Positions 18,100 through 25,925 of a stretch of 64,000 nucleotides of DNA are shown here, piece by piece. A model generated the notes under the pieces. That model made no database searches. It saw only the letters and a list, made by a program, of their open reading frames with translations, and was not told the DNA's origin. The stretch comes from Candidatus Binatia bacterium (GTDB lineage: Bacteria; Vulcanimicrobiota; Vulcanimicrobiia; Vulcanimicrobiales; Vulcanimicrobiaceae), in assembly GCA_035544215.1 (NCBI GenBank), contig DATKHY010000007.1:868001-932000 (forward strand), given 5' to 3'. Each line of letters begins with the position of its first letter. Positions within the stretch are counted from its first letter, which is position 1. Both the position numbers and the translations under genes were made by a program.

Positions 18100-18531
18100 A
18101 TGAGAGCAACCTGGAAGCCCCATGAAAAGCACGGCAAGCTGACGATGCGCAGCGACCTGCCCTCGAGCGTCTACGCCTTCCCCAAACAACGCAAGGAGCC
18201 GATGACCGACGCGAGGCATGTGCGCAACGCCGTCGCCCGCTTCGACCAAGTGACCGACGCCTCCGAGGACGATCGCGCCCTCGCGTTCGCCAACATCAAG
18301 AAGGCCGCCAAGCACTACGGCGTCGAGCTCGGCGAAAGCAACTGGCACGAGCTGGGGATGCACCCGCAGACCAATCGCAAGGCTCACGCGCGAAAGGGAG
18401 CGGCGACGCGCAAACGCACCGGCAGCGCGAAAACGGCGGCGCAGAAAGCGGTGGCGACGAAGCGGCGCACCGGGACGCTGCGCAAGGCGGCAAAAAAGGC
18501 GGCGGCCACGCGAAAGAAGCGGTCCCGCTAG
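18100..18531 (+). CDS. DUF6582 protein with lysine/alanine-rich tail
   Basis: 143 residues. SSVYAFPKQRKEPMTDARHV and the following helix ALAFANIKKAAKHYGVEL match the small DUF6582 domain. From about residue 95 the protein becomes a histone H1-like tail rich in Lys, Arg, Ala and Thr (AAKKAAATRKKRSR), suggesting nucleic-acid binding. It follows the phosphoesterase by 47 nt. Its TAG stop forms a shared CTAG with the stop of the convergent GloVer gene at 18528. Confidence 0.7.
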   Translation: MRATWKPHEKHGKLTMRSDLPSSVYAFPKQRKEPMTDARHVRNAVARFDQVTDASEDDRALAFANIKKAAKHYGVELGESNWHELGMHPQTNRKAHARKGAATRKRTGSAKTAAQKAVATKRRTGTLRKAAKKAAATRKKRSR

Positions 18532-19913
18532 GGTTTGAGCCGGAACACGACGCCTGCGGACGCGCTTCCGCCGTACGTCGCGGTACCGAACAACGCGCCT
18601 TTCGTGCTCACCAGTATCCCGCCGACGGGATACTCGCCTCCGGCAGACGAGCCGAATGCGAGCAGCACGCGTTCCGAGCCGGAGGGGCTCATCGAAAAGA
18701 CGACGCCGGCATTGGCCGCACCGCCGCCGTATTCCGACGTTCCGTACAGCGTCCCCGCGTGACTCACCGCGAGCGTCGGGGTCGGATAGCTTCCGTCGCT
18801 GCCGCCCGTGAAGCTGTGCAGCATGTGCTCCGAAGCCGATGCAGGCTGCAGTTCGTACGCGGCGCCCTGATTCGCCGAGCCGCCGTACTGCCCGACCCCG
18901 TAAAGCGCGCCGTTGCTACCCGCGACGAGCCCCGCAAACGGGTTGGCGGCGTCGCTCGGCGTGCCCTTGAATGCGTAGATCGCGCTAAATTTCCAGCGTT
19001 TACCGCTGCGGGTCAGCTTGTAGACCGTGCCGCAGCCGGGATTGATCGGCGCGGCGCCGCAGTGCGGATTCCCGCCTCCGGTAGCGGCCGTTCCGTACAT
19101 GTCGCGACCGATGAAGGTGGGCGGTGAGCCGGGCGTCGCGCCGTCGCTCCCGCTCTGGAATCGGTACAGAACGCGTTCGGTGTAGACCGATGCCGAGCGG
19201 CGCAGCTCGAAGATCGTGCCGCAGCCGCCCGAACCGCACGCGGACGAGTTGCCGCCGAGCAGCGTCGCGCCGTAGAGATTGCCTGCGCGGTCCATCGTGA
19301 GTCCCGCCAGCGGCCCGTTTCCGTCCATGCCGCCCTTGAACCGGTACAGTACACTCTCGACGTAGTCCGAGCCGGACGGTGTCAGCTTGAAGACGATCCC
19401 GTCGCCCGCCGAATCGCCGCCGTATTCGGTCGTGCCGTACAGCGCGCCGCTCGCGTCCGCGATGACGCCTGAGCCCGGCCCGTCGCCGTCGGTTCCGCCG
19501 GTAAACCGGTAGAGGATGCTCTCGGTGTAGGTGCTTCCGCTCTTCGCGAGCTTGAAGACGGTGCCGCAGCCGCCGAAGCATCCGGTGCCGCCACCGAACG
19601 TCGTCGTGCCATAGAGCGCGCCGCTGCGATCGGCGATCAGCGTGCCCTGCGGGCTCCCGCCGTCGTTTCCGGCCTTGAAATTATAGAGGACTTGCTCGCT
19701 CGCGAGCGGCAGCGTCGACGCTCCCGCACCCGCATGCGGCAGGCTGCCGATGCCGGCGCTGCTCGAGCACGACGCGAGGAAAAACGCGCCTAAGACGACT
19801 TGGGCGTATAGGCCATGCAGTAACCGTTGGGAGAGATCGAGCCGTCGACGATCTGGCAAGTGCCGTTCGATGATGCGTCCTTCCCCGGTACGAAGAATTT
19901 GCAGATCGCGCAA
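18528..19913 (-). CDS. GloVer tandem-repeat lipoprotein 2
   Basis: Up to 461 residues. Seven units carry the LYGTT-type motif (ALYGTTTFGG, ALYGTTEYGG, NLYGATLLGG, DMYGTAATGG, ALYGVGQYGG, TLYGTSEYGG, ALFGTATYGG), again predicting a seven-bladed propeller. The lipoprotein signal is YAQVVLGAFFLASCSSS. The start is unclear: the ATG at 19913 lies deep in the upstream HiPIP gene, and the TTG at 19859 gives a more normal signal peptide. Either way the gene overlaps the HiPIP by 70-124 nt, so translation may be coupled to it. Confidence 0.85.
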   Translation of the reverse strand: MRDLQILRTGEGRIIERHLPDRRRLDLSQRLLHGLYAQVVLGAFFLASCSSSAGIGSLPHAGAGASTLPLASEQVLYNFKAGNDGGSPQGTLIADRSGALYGTTTFGGGTGCFGGCGTVFKLAKSGSTYTESILYRFTGGTDGDGPGSGVIADASGALYGTTEYGGDSAGDGIVFKLTPSGSDYVESVLYRFKGGMDGNGPLAGLTMDRAGNLYGATLLGGNSSACGSGGCGTIFELRRSASVYTERVLYRFQSGSDGATPGSPPTFIGRDMYGTAATGGGNPHCGAAPINPGCGTVYKLTRSGKRWKFSAIYAFKGTPSDAANPFAGLVAGSNGALYGVGQYGGSANQGAAYELQPASASEHMLHSFTGGSDGSYPTPTLAVSHAGTLYGTSEYGGGAANAGVVFSMSPSGSERVLLAFGSSAGGEYPVGGILVSTKGALFGTATYGGSASAGVVFRLKP

Positions 19914-20074
19914 TGCATGCTGCCGTTCGGCGTCGATTGATAGTGCATCTGCGCCTGCGCTGCCTTCGATGCATCCGCCGCGGCCACCCCGGTGAGCGCG
20001 GCAGCGAGCGCGGGCAGGACAATCGCGCCTTCCAAGAACGTGCGCCGGGTTACGTGCGTAGCCTCACGATACAT
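19790..20074 (-). CDS. High-potential iron-sulfur protein (HiPIP), Tat-exported
   Basis: 94 residues with AGGAGG 8 nt before the ATG. The Tat signal VTRRTFLEGAIVLPALAAAL is followed by a short mature domain with four cysteines in HiPIP order: HCAICKFF, GTCQIVDG and GYCMAYTPK bind one 4Fe-4S cluster. HiPIPs are periplasmic one-electron carriers. It lies 37 nt downstream of metB on the same strand, so it may be carried on the methionine operon transcript. Its partner is unknown; the porin-cytochrome at 12.4 kb is one possibility. Confidence 0.92.
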   Translation of the reverse strand: MYREATHVTRRTFLEGAIVLPALAAALTGVAAADASKAAQAQMHYQSTPNGSMHCAICKFFVPGKDASSNGTCQIVDGSISPNGYCMAYTPKSS

Positions 20075-20111
20075 GTCGCTAGCCTCCTTGACGTCGGTGC
20101 TTCGAGCAACG

Positions 20112-21287
20112 CTAACTGCAACCTATGAGGAAAGAATGAATCCTGGTCGCATCCAAGGCGTGGGTCAGGTCGGCGATCAAGTCGTCGGTCTCTTCGATGC
20201 CGACCGAGAGCCGCAGCAGGTCGTCGGTGATGTCCAGACTCGCGCGCTCATCCGGAGTCAGCGAGCCGTGGGTCATCGCCGCCGGGCTACAGATCAGCGA
20301 CTCCACGCCGCCGAGCGAGACGGCCAGGCCGAAGATCGCGGTCGACGTGGCAATCGCGCGCGCCCGCTCGGCGCCGCCGGCGGGACGGAACGCCACGATG
20401 CCGCCGAAGCCGCTCATCTGCCGCTTCGCCAGCTCGTGCTGCGGATGGCTGGCCAGGCCGGGGTAGTGAACCGCGAGCACGTCGTCGCGCGCGGCCAGAA
20501 ACTCCGCGATCGCCTGCGCGTTGCGGATGTGCGCGTGCATCCGCAAACTCAGCGTCTTGGCGCCGCGCAGCGTGAGGTACGCGTCCCACGGCCCCGGCAC
20601 CGCGCCGACGCAGTTCTGATGGAACGCGATGCGTTCCGCGATCGCGCTATCGCGCGTGACGACCGCGCCGCCGATCACGTCGCTGTGTCCGCCGATGTAT
20701 TTCGTCGTCGAGTGCACGACGAGATCGGCGCCCAGCGCGAGCGGCCGCTGGAGAAACGGCGAGGCGAACGTGTTGTCGACCGCGATCAGCGCGCCCGGCG
20801 AGCGCAGGCGCGCGATCGCCGCGATGTCGCACAGCTTCAGCGTCGGATTGCTCGGCGTCTCGAGCCACACGAGGCGCGTCGTGCTCCGCGCCGCGGCCCA
20901 CACCGCCTCGGGAACGGTCGTGTCGACGAACGTGACCTCGATCCCGTAGCGCGCCAGCACCTGGGTGAACAGACGATGCGTGCCGCCGTAGATGTCGCGC
21001 GTCGCGACGAGGTGATCGCCGCTGGATAGCAGCGACGTCGCGCCCGCGACGGCCGCCATGCCGGAGCCGAACGCGCTGGCGAACTCGCCCTCCTCCAGCG
21101 CTGCCAGTTGTCGCTCCATCGCGAGCCGCGTCGGATTGTTGGTGCGCGAGTAGTCGAAGCCATTGGTGACGCCGACCTTCGGCAACGTGAACGTTGCGGT
21201 CTGATATACGGGCACGATCGTCGCGCCGGTCGCGGGGCATGCGTCCTGACCGCTCCATACGGCGCGGGTGGTAAAGCCGTTTAACAT
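20112..21287 (-). CDS. metB: Cystathionine gamma-synthase / O-acetylhomoserine sulfhydrylase
   Basis: 391 residues, PLP-dependent Cys/Met metabolism family. YSRTNNPTRLAMERQLAALE, the cofactor-binding DNTFASPFLQRPL and VVHSTTKYIGGHSDVIGG with the Schiff-base Lys are all present. It condenses O-acetylhomoserine (made by the MetX upstream) with cysteine or sulfide. The sequence does not separate MetB from MetY or from a lyase with certainty; the ~390-residue length and context favour a cystathionine gamma-synthase-type enzyme. GGAG lies 8 nt before the ATG, which overlaps metX by 7 nt. Confidence 0.88.
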   Translation of the reverse strand: MLNGFTTRAVWSGQDACPATGATIVPVYQTATFTLPKVGVTNGFDYSRTNNPTRLAMERQLAALEEGEFASAFGSGMAAVAGATSLLSSGDHLVATRDIYGGTHRLFTQVLARYGIEVTFVDTTVPEAVWAAARSTTRLVWLETPSNPTLKLCDIAAIARLRSPGALIAVDNTFASPFLQRPLALGADLVVHSTTKYIGGHSDVIGGAVVTRDSAIAERIAFHQNCVGAVPGPWDAYLTLRGAKTLSLRMHAHIRNAQAIAEFLAARDDVLAVHYPGLASHPQHELAKRQMSGFGGIVAFRPAGGAERARAIATSTAIFGLAVSLGGVESLICSPAAMTHGSLTPDERASLDITDDLLRLSVGIEETDDLIADLTHALDATRIHSFLIGCS

Positions 21288-22255
21288 CGCGCGGGCTCCA
21301 GCGCGGCTGCGATAACCGGCTCCAAGAGCGCCCTCAGCGCCGCAGGCTCGGCCAGGAAGGCGTCGTGACCGTGGCCGGTGCGAAGCTCGAGGCATTGTGC
21401 GTCGCAGCCCGCGAGCACGCAGCGGCTCGCGGCCGCACGCACGTCCTGCGGGCGGAACAGCCAGTCGGAGCTGATTCCTGCGAAGATGAGCTTCGGCGTC
21501 TTCGCGCGCAGCAGCCCGCGCACGTCGAAGGAGTCCATCGCGTGCGTCAGCGCGGCGTAGCTGGCGCCGTCCATGCGCGCCTCGAACACGTCGGCTTGGC
21601 GTTCGAGATACCCCTCGACGTCGAACAGCGGCCGCCCCTTGCGATCCGGCCGGCGGTCGTGCCGCTCCTTCAGGAGTTCCTCGCTCTTGTACGTGAGCAT
21701 CGCGATCTTGCGCGCCAATCGAATGCCGCGCGCGGCGTCGAGCGCGATCGCCTCGCGCTGCAGCGCGTTTAGCGCCACGCCCATCGCGCTGTGATGGTCG
21801 TGCGCGCCGATCATGACGCAGGCACGCACGCGTTCGGGCGCCTCGACGGCCCACTGCAGCGCGCGCATGCCGCCCAGCGATCCGCCGATGACGACGGCGA
21901 TCCGCTCGATGCCGAGCGCGTCGAGCGCGCGGATCTCGGCGCGCACGATGTCGCGCACTGTGACGCGCGGAAAGTTGTCGAGCGTTGTGGGTCCGCTCGA
22001 TCCGTAACAACTTCCCAGCGCGTTGACGCCGACGACGAACCAATCCGCCGGATCAAACAGCCCGCCGTCGCCGACGACGCCCTGCCACCACTCCGCCGCG
22101 CGGCTCGATCCCGTCAGCGCGTGCTCGACCAGCACGACGTTCGATCCGTCGCCGCGGCGCGTGCCGTAGGTCGTGACCCGCTGTTGGACGTTTGCGAGCG
22201 TCTCGCCGCAGTCGAGGCGCAGCGCACCGAGCGCGACCGTCTCTTCGCGCATCAT
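21281..22255 (-). CDS. metX: Homoserine O-acetyltransferase MetX
   Basis: 324 residues of the alpha/beta-hydrolase fold that acetylates homoserine from acetyl-CoA. VVIGGSLGGMRALQWA is the nucleophile elbow (Ser), with GISSDWLFRP and TGHGHDAFL supplying Asp and His. It starts with an ATG overlapping the hom stop, so translation is coupled. At 324 residues it is somewhat shorter than typical MetX (about 370), with a compact lid. Acetyl versus succinyl preference is inferred from the family. Confidence 0.9.
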   Translation of the reverse strand: MMREETVALGALRLDCGETLANVQQRVTTYGTRRGDGSNVVLVEHALTGSSRAAEWWQGVVGDGGLFDPADWFVVGVNALGSCYGSSGPTTLDNFPRVTVRDIVRAEIRALDALGIERIAVVIGGSLGGMRALQWAVEAPERVRACVMIGAHDHHSAMGVALNALQREAIALDAARGIRLARKIAMLTYKSEELLKERHDRRPDRKGRPLFDVEGYLERQADVFEARMDGASYAALTHAMDSFDVRGLLRAKTPKLIFAGISSDWLFRPQDVRAAASRCVLAGCDAQCLELRTGHGHDAFLAEPAALRALLEPVIAAALEPARC

Positions 22256-23355
22256 GCGTGCGCCAGCGCGCGCTGCGGGTCGGATGCCGCGGCGCCGTCC
22301 CAAATCGGATAGGCGGAAAGCTCGGGGATACGCTCGAGGTGCTCGAACCACGGCCGAATTTCCAGCGCAGGCGCGAGCGAGGCGTCGCGCGGACGACACC
22401 CGCCGCGCAGCACGTCCACGACGTCGCCGAGCACGGCGGAGGCCGTCGCCGGACCTCCCGCCCCGGGGCCGCGCAGCAGGATGTGTTCTGCATCGCGCGC
22501 GACGACGGCGATCGCGTTTTCAGCATCTGCGGTTCGCGCCAAGTCGTCATCCCGCGGGATCAAGACAGGCGCAACCTCGGCAAGCATGCCGGAGTCGCTC
22601 TTGCGCGCGGCGGCCACGAGGCGGATGCGAAAGCCGAGCATCTGCGCGCGCGCCACGTCGCGCCGCGTCACCCCGGTGATTCCGGAGCGGCGGATGCGCG
22701 GCGAGATGACCGCGAAGCCGAACGCCACTTGCGCGATAATGGCCAGCTTGTGCGCCGCGTCGGTCCCATCGAGGTCGTTGGCGGGATCGGATTCGGCGTA
22801 GCCGAGACGCTGCGCGGTCGCCAGTGCGTCGCCGAACTCCGCGCCGCGCTCCATCGCTGAGAGGATCGACGTGCACGTTCCGTTGAGCACGCCCGTCACG
22901 GCGACGACGTCGTCGCCGGCGAGCGCCTCGTCCAGCGTGCGCAGGATGGGGATCGCGCCGCCCACCGCCGCCTCGAAGCGCAGCGCCGCACCGCGCGACG
23001 CCGCCAGTGCCCGCAGACGCGGGCCCTGCGTCCCGAGCAGATCCTTATTCGCCGTGACCACGTGACGGCCGCGCTGCAGCGCACGCTCGACCAGCCCGGC
23101 GGCGTCGTCCGTGCCGCCGATCAGCTCGACGACGAGGTCGACGTGGGGATCGTCCACGACCGAGCGGGCGCTGCGCGTGAAGAGCTGCCGATCTAATGAG
23201 CCGGGCCGCTCCTTGTGAGGATCGCGAATCGCGATCGCGCGCAGCTCGTAGCGAGCGCCGCTGCGACGTTCGATCTCATGGCGCTCGCGCTGCAGCCGGT
23301 CGGCGACGTTCGCGCCGACGGTGCCGCACCCGAGCAGCCCAATCCCGATGGTCAT
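22252..23355 (-). CDS. hom: Homoserine dehydrogenase without ACT domain
   Basis: 367 residues. The NAD(P) domain has IGLLGCGTVGANVADRL and VVTANKDLLG, and the catalytic domain has VLNGTCTSILSAM and GYAESDPANDLDGTDAAHKL. It reduces aspartate semialdehyde to homoserine. The usual C-terminal ACT domain that senses threonine is missing (family length about 430), so feedback control is probably not by threonine. As the first gene of hom-metX-metB it is dedicated to methionine, in line with the methionine-rich leader upstream. AGGAGG lies 11 nt before the ATG. Confidence 0.94.
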   Translation of the reverse strand: MTIGIGLLGCGTVGANVADRLQRERHEIERRSGARYELRAIAIRDPHKERPGSLDRQLFTRSARSVVDDPHVDLVVELIGGTDDAAGLVERALQRGRHVVTANKDLLGTQGPRLRALAASRGAALRFEAAVGGAIPILRTLDEALAGDDVVAVTGVLNGTCTSILSAMERGAEFGDALATAQRLGYAESDPANDLDGTDAAHKLAIIAQVAFGFAVISPRIRRSGITGVTRRDVARAQMLGFRIRLVAAARKSDSGMLAEVAPVLIPRDDDLARTADAENAIAVVARDAEHILLRGPGAGGPATASAVLGDVVDVLRGGCRPRDASLAPALEIRPWFEHLERIPELSAYPIWDGAAASDPQRALAHA

Positions 23356-23391
23356 TGTACTCCAGGCCTCCTGTTGCGATGGGAAAGCGCG

Positions 23392-23431
23392 GAAAAGATC
23401 GCGCCCCTCGTCGTATACGGCGAGGGGCGCG
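23392..23431 (-). terminator. Putative intrinsic terminator / attenuator before hom
   Basis: On the reverse strand an 11-bp perfect stem (CGCGCCCCTCG paired with CGAGGGGCGCG, loop of 10) is followed by ATCTTTTCC. It lies between the leader peptide stop and the hom Shine-Dalgarno, where an attenuator belongs. The T-tract is short but clear. A possible alternative pairing is 7 nt of the leader (23468-23474, TCGTCGT) with ACGACGA at 23408-23414 in the loop and 3' arm. Confidence 0.65.
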
Positions 23432-23465
23432 AGAAGCTGTGGTCCTTGAGTTACCTAAGAGCGCT

Positions 23466-23540
23466 TCACGACGACCCTGCCGCATGCATCATGCGCATGC
23501 AGCCCATCGAGAACATCGTGCGTCCGGCACTCAGCGACAT
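23466..23540 (-). CDS. Methionine-rich leader peptide of the hom-metX-metB operon
   Basis: 24-residue open frame MSLSAGRTMFSMGCMRMMHA, then AGSS and a TGA stop. Six of 24 codons are ATG and five of them lie in codons 9-18, including a tandem pair. A good sigma70-type promoter ends 7 nt before the ATG, so the transcript should start at or next to the AUG (leaderless translation). A terminator-like hairpin follows and hom begins 110 nt after the stop. The layout matches ribosome-mediated attenuation, with methionine shortage stalling the ribosome. The peptide is inferred; nothing here proves it is translated. Confidence 0.65.
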   Translation of the reverse strand: MSLSAGRTMFSMGCMRMMHAAGSS

Positions 23541-23547
23541 GGACGCA

Positions 23548-23576
23548 AAGATAGCACGAGCGCCGGGGCGAGTCAA
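23548..23576 (-). promoter_or_regulatory. Promoter of the methionine leader, TTGACT-17-TATCTT
   Basis: On the reverse strand TTGACT (23576-23571) and TATCTT (23553-23548) are separated by exactly 17 bp, and 7 nt later comes the leader ATG at 23540. The -35 box overlaps the end of the upstream permease gene, so the methionine operon has its own promoter just behind that gene. Confidence 0.6.
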
Positions 23577-25093
23577 CCCCGCCGTAAGGGGCGCGCGAGC
23601 GCGTCGTACACGGCGCCGATTGCCACGATCAGCGCCATCACGAGCAGCGTGACCCATCCGTAGTTGAAGATCGCGCGGCCGCTGCCGAGCGGGCTCGGCC
23701 AGACGATGTTGAGCAGCATCAGCGCGAGGTAGAGCGCGCCCGCCACCGTCACCGGCACGCCCCAGCGGCCCAGCGTGAAGGCTCCGCTCGGCTTCCATCC
23801 GCGGCGGCGCGCGACCAGCGCACCGGCGACCGTCAGCAGGAAGGCGAGGTAGATGCCCGACGTTGCGAAGGATACGAGCGCGTACAGCGCGTTGACGTTG
23901 GCCGGATAGTCGAACCACAGCATGTGCACCGGCTTACTGGGATTGATCAGCACGAGCAACAGAAACAAGAACGGAACGATCGTGCCGATCAGGATCGCGT
24001 TGGCGGGCGTGCGATGCCGCGCCGAGATGCGCCTGCACCAGTCGCTGCGCGGCAAGCCGCCATCGCGTGCCAGCGCGTAGACGACGCGTGCGCCGGCACC
24101 TTGCACGGCCGTGCCGCAGCTGAAGAACGCGACGATCACGAGCACCAGAAAGAAGTCTTGCAGCCAGGCCGGCAGCGTCGCGAACAGCGTGTTGATGCCG
24201 CCGCTGACGACGCCGCCGATCCCCGAAGCCGGCGTCGCGAGGAGCAGCCCGAGCACGAGCACGAACGACGCGATGCCTCCGTATAGGAGCGCGTTACGCA
24301 TCGCCTTCGGCACCTGGCGCTGCGCCTCGATGGTCTCCTCGGAGATGTCGCCGGCCGACTCGAAGCCGTAGAAGATGTAAACGTTGGCGAGCACGGCTAC
24401 CAGCGCGGCGGCGGTCCACCAGTTGCCGCCGAAGTTCAGGCCGAGCGGGTTGCTGCGCACGTACTCGACGTGCGCCGACGAAAAGATGAAGCCGAGATGC
24501 TGGTGGAATCCGAATGCCGCGAACACGAGGAACACGCCGAACGTGCCAAGCGTCTCCACGTACACGCCGTAGCGCGCCACGCGGCCCAGGATCTTCGCGC
24601 CGATCGAGTTCAGGATGGCCGACAGCACGATGATGCCGCCGGCAATGGCGAAGATCGTGGCGTGGTCGTCGGGCCGCAAATGCGTGCCGAACCAAATGTT
24701 CGAGATCGAGGTAACGTAGCCGACGGCGCCCGAATCGACCGACGCGACCGTGGCGAGCAGCGCGAAGCCGTAGATCCATCCGATGAACCAGCCGTAGCGA
24801 GGCCCGACGCTGTACTTGCCATACTGATACAGTGCGCCCGAGAGCGGATACTCGCTGGCGAGCTCGCCGAAGACGAGCGCGACGAGCAGCATGCAGCCGA
24901 CGACGATCGGCATCGTCCAGATGTAGCGCGGGCCGCCGCTCCCGAGCCCGAGCGTGTACAGCGAGTAGATGCCCACCATCGGGCTCAGGTAGCTGAACGC
25001 GACCGCGAAGTTATCAAACAGCGAGAGTACGCGCGCGAGCTCTTGGCGGTAGCCGAGCGCGCGCAGGCGGTCGTCGGCTAGTGGGCCGCCCAC
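23573..25093 (-). CDS. APC-superfamily amino acid permease
   Basis: About 506 residues with around twelve transmembrane segments. The N-terminal SLFDNFAVAFSYLSP and GSGGPRYIWTMPIVVG, and YIFYGFESAGDISEETIEAQ further on, match amino acid/choline/GABA-type permeases of the APC superfamily. It probably imports an amino acid or amine across the inner membrane. The start is uncertain: GTG at 25093 or 25099 fits the family N-terminus and overlaps the stop of the NTF2-like gene. Placement just upstream of the methionine operon may be coincidental, since that operon has its own promoter. Confidence 0.85.
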   Translation of the reverse strand: MGGPLADDRLRALGYRQELARVLSLFDNFAVAFSYLSPMVGIYSLYTLGLGSGGPRYIWTMPIVVGCMLLVALVFGELASEYPLSGALYQYGKYSVGPRYGWFIGWIYGFALLATVASVDSGAVGYVTSISNIWFGTHLRPDDHATIFAIAGGIIVLSAILNSIGAKILGRVARYGVYVETLGTFGVFLVFAAFGFHQHLGFIFSSAHVEYVRSNPLGLNFGGNWWTAAALVAVLANVYIFYGFESAGDISEETIEAQRQVPKAMRNALLYGGIASFVLVLGLLLATPASGIGGVVSGGINTLFATLPAWLQDFFLVLVIVAFFSCGTAVQGAGARVVYALARDGGLPRSDWCRRISARHRTPANAILIGTIVPFLFLLLVLINPSKPVHMLWFDYPANVNALYALVSFATSGIYLAFLLTVAGALVARRRGWKPSGAFTLGRWGVPVTVAGALYLALMLLNIVWPSPLGSGRAIFNYGWVTLLVMALIVAIGAVYDALARPLRRG

Positions 25094-25542
25094 GCCCACG
25101 CCGTGATGCGCCAGCCCGATGCCCCCTTCTTCAACACGAGCGTCCAGACCGAGCCGGTTTCCTGCACGGGTTTTCCGTGCTGCTTGTACGTGTACGTCGC
25201 CGGCACGACCACGTACGCAACGTTGCCGTTGACGTCGACGTGCCACGGCTTGCCGAGCGTGACGACGCCGCCGGTGATGCCCTGGCGCGCGTCATCCGCG
25301 GCGTAATCGTGCGCCCAGTCGGCGCACGCCGTCGGCCCCATCCATTCGTGCCGCCCGAACTCGTCGATGATCGAGGCCGGCGTCGCGCACGCGGCCAGCG
25401 CCGTCTTCGCGTCGCCCCTATTGAAGCCGTCAACGAATTGATTCACGGGCGCCAACACGCCCGCGTTGTCGGCCGCCGCCGCGGGTAGCGCCGGCACGAC
25501 GGCGGTCAGCATGAAAAGCACCAACGCTAAACGCTCGAACAT
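25078..25542 (-). CDS. Secreted NTF2-like (SnoaL/DUF4440-type) protein
   Basis: 154 residues. A signal peptide (RLALVLFMLTAVVPALPAAA) precedes an NTF2-like cone: VNQFVDGFNRGDAKTALAAC, a central MGPTACADWAHDY and the C-terminal strands GSVWTLVLKKGASGWRITAW. AGGAGG lies 7 nt before the ATG. This is a periplasmic or secreted small protein without a recognised active site. It is divergent from arsR across a 50-bp gap. Confidence 0.75.
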   Translation of the reverse strand: MFERLALVLFMLTAVVPALPAAAADNAGVLAPVNQFVDGFNRGDAKTALAACATPASIIDEFGRHEWMGPTACADWAHDYAADDARQGITGGVVTLGKPWHVDVNGNVAYVVVPATYTYKQHGKPVQETGSVWTLVLKKGASGWRITAWAWAAH

Positions 25543-25557
25543 CCTTTGCCTCCTGTA

Positions 25558-25586
25558 TTGACAAGTATCGATTCAGAGCGCAATAT
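25558..25586 (+). promoter_or_regulatory. Promoter of the arsR-Cys-peptide pair
   Basis: TTGACA (25558-25563), a consensus -35 box, is followed after 17 bp by CAATAT, a weak -10 box. TATCGA occurs twice, at 25566-25571 and 25584-25589, flanking the spacer; these direct copies could be regulator half-sites. The ATG of arsR follows at 25593. Confidence 0.5.
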
Positions 25587-25592
25587 CGAAGC

Positions 25593-25925
25593 ATGTCGAT
25601 GCAACGGTGCTGCGCGCCGGCTCGCGCGGCTGATTTCGATGCCGAGCCGGCAGCCGCTCTCTTCAAGGCGCTGAGCGATCCTCACCGCCTGAGCATCCTC
25701 GCGACGCTGGCCCGCGCGCGAGGCGAGGTCTGCGTCTGCGACTTCACCGGCGTGCTACCGCTCAATCAGCCCACGGTGTCGCACCATCTGCGCATCCTGC
25801 GCGAAGCCGAGCTCATCGCGGGCGAGCGGCGCGGCACGTGGGTCTACTACCGGCTCGCCGAGGGGGCGCGGCAGCGGCTCGACGCCGCCTTGGCGAGTCT
25901 CTTCTTACGAAAGGTCACCGCATGA
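25593..25925 (+). CDS. arsR: Metal/metalloid-sensing ArsR repressor
   Basis: 110 residues. Winged helix with LFKALSDPHRLSILATLARA and recognition helix LNQPTVSHHLRILREAELI. GEVCVCDFTG holds the CxC metalloid motif of classical ArsR (C47, C49). A vicinal pair Cys6-Cys7 near the N-terminus recalls the site of Corynebacterium-type ArsR, where an N-terminal CC pair joins one cysteine of the partner subunit. It is therefore probably an arsenite or antimonite sensor. No arsenite pump or reductase is adjacent; instead its stop overlaps a cysteine-rich peptide gene. Confidence 0.9.
   Translation: MSMQRCCAPARAADFDAEPAAALFKALSDPHRLSILATLARARGEVCVCDFTGVLPLNQPTVSHHLRILREAELIAGERRGTWVYYRLAEGARQRLDAALASLFLRKVTA

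Noticed and set aside
20112-22043. Extension of the metB frame upstream to 643 codons
   Set aside because: The added 251 residues are Arg-rich out-of-frame translation of metX; homology and the Shine-Dalgarno start at 21287.
23356-23560. SAM-type riboswitch upstream of hom
   Set aside because: None of the conserved cores of SAM-I, SAM-II or SAH elements is visible; the leader peptide plus hairpin explains the region better.
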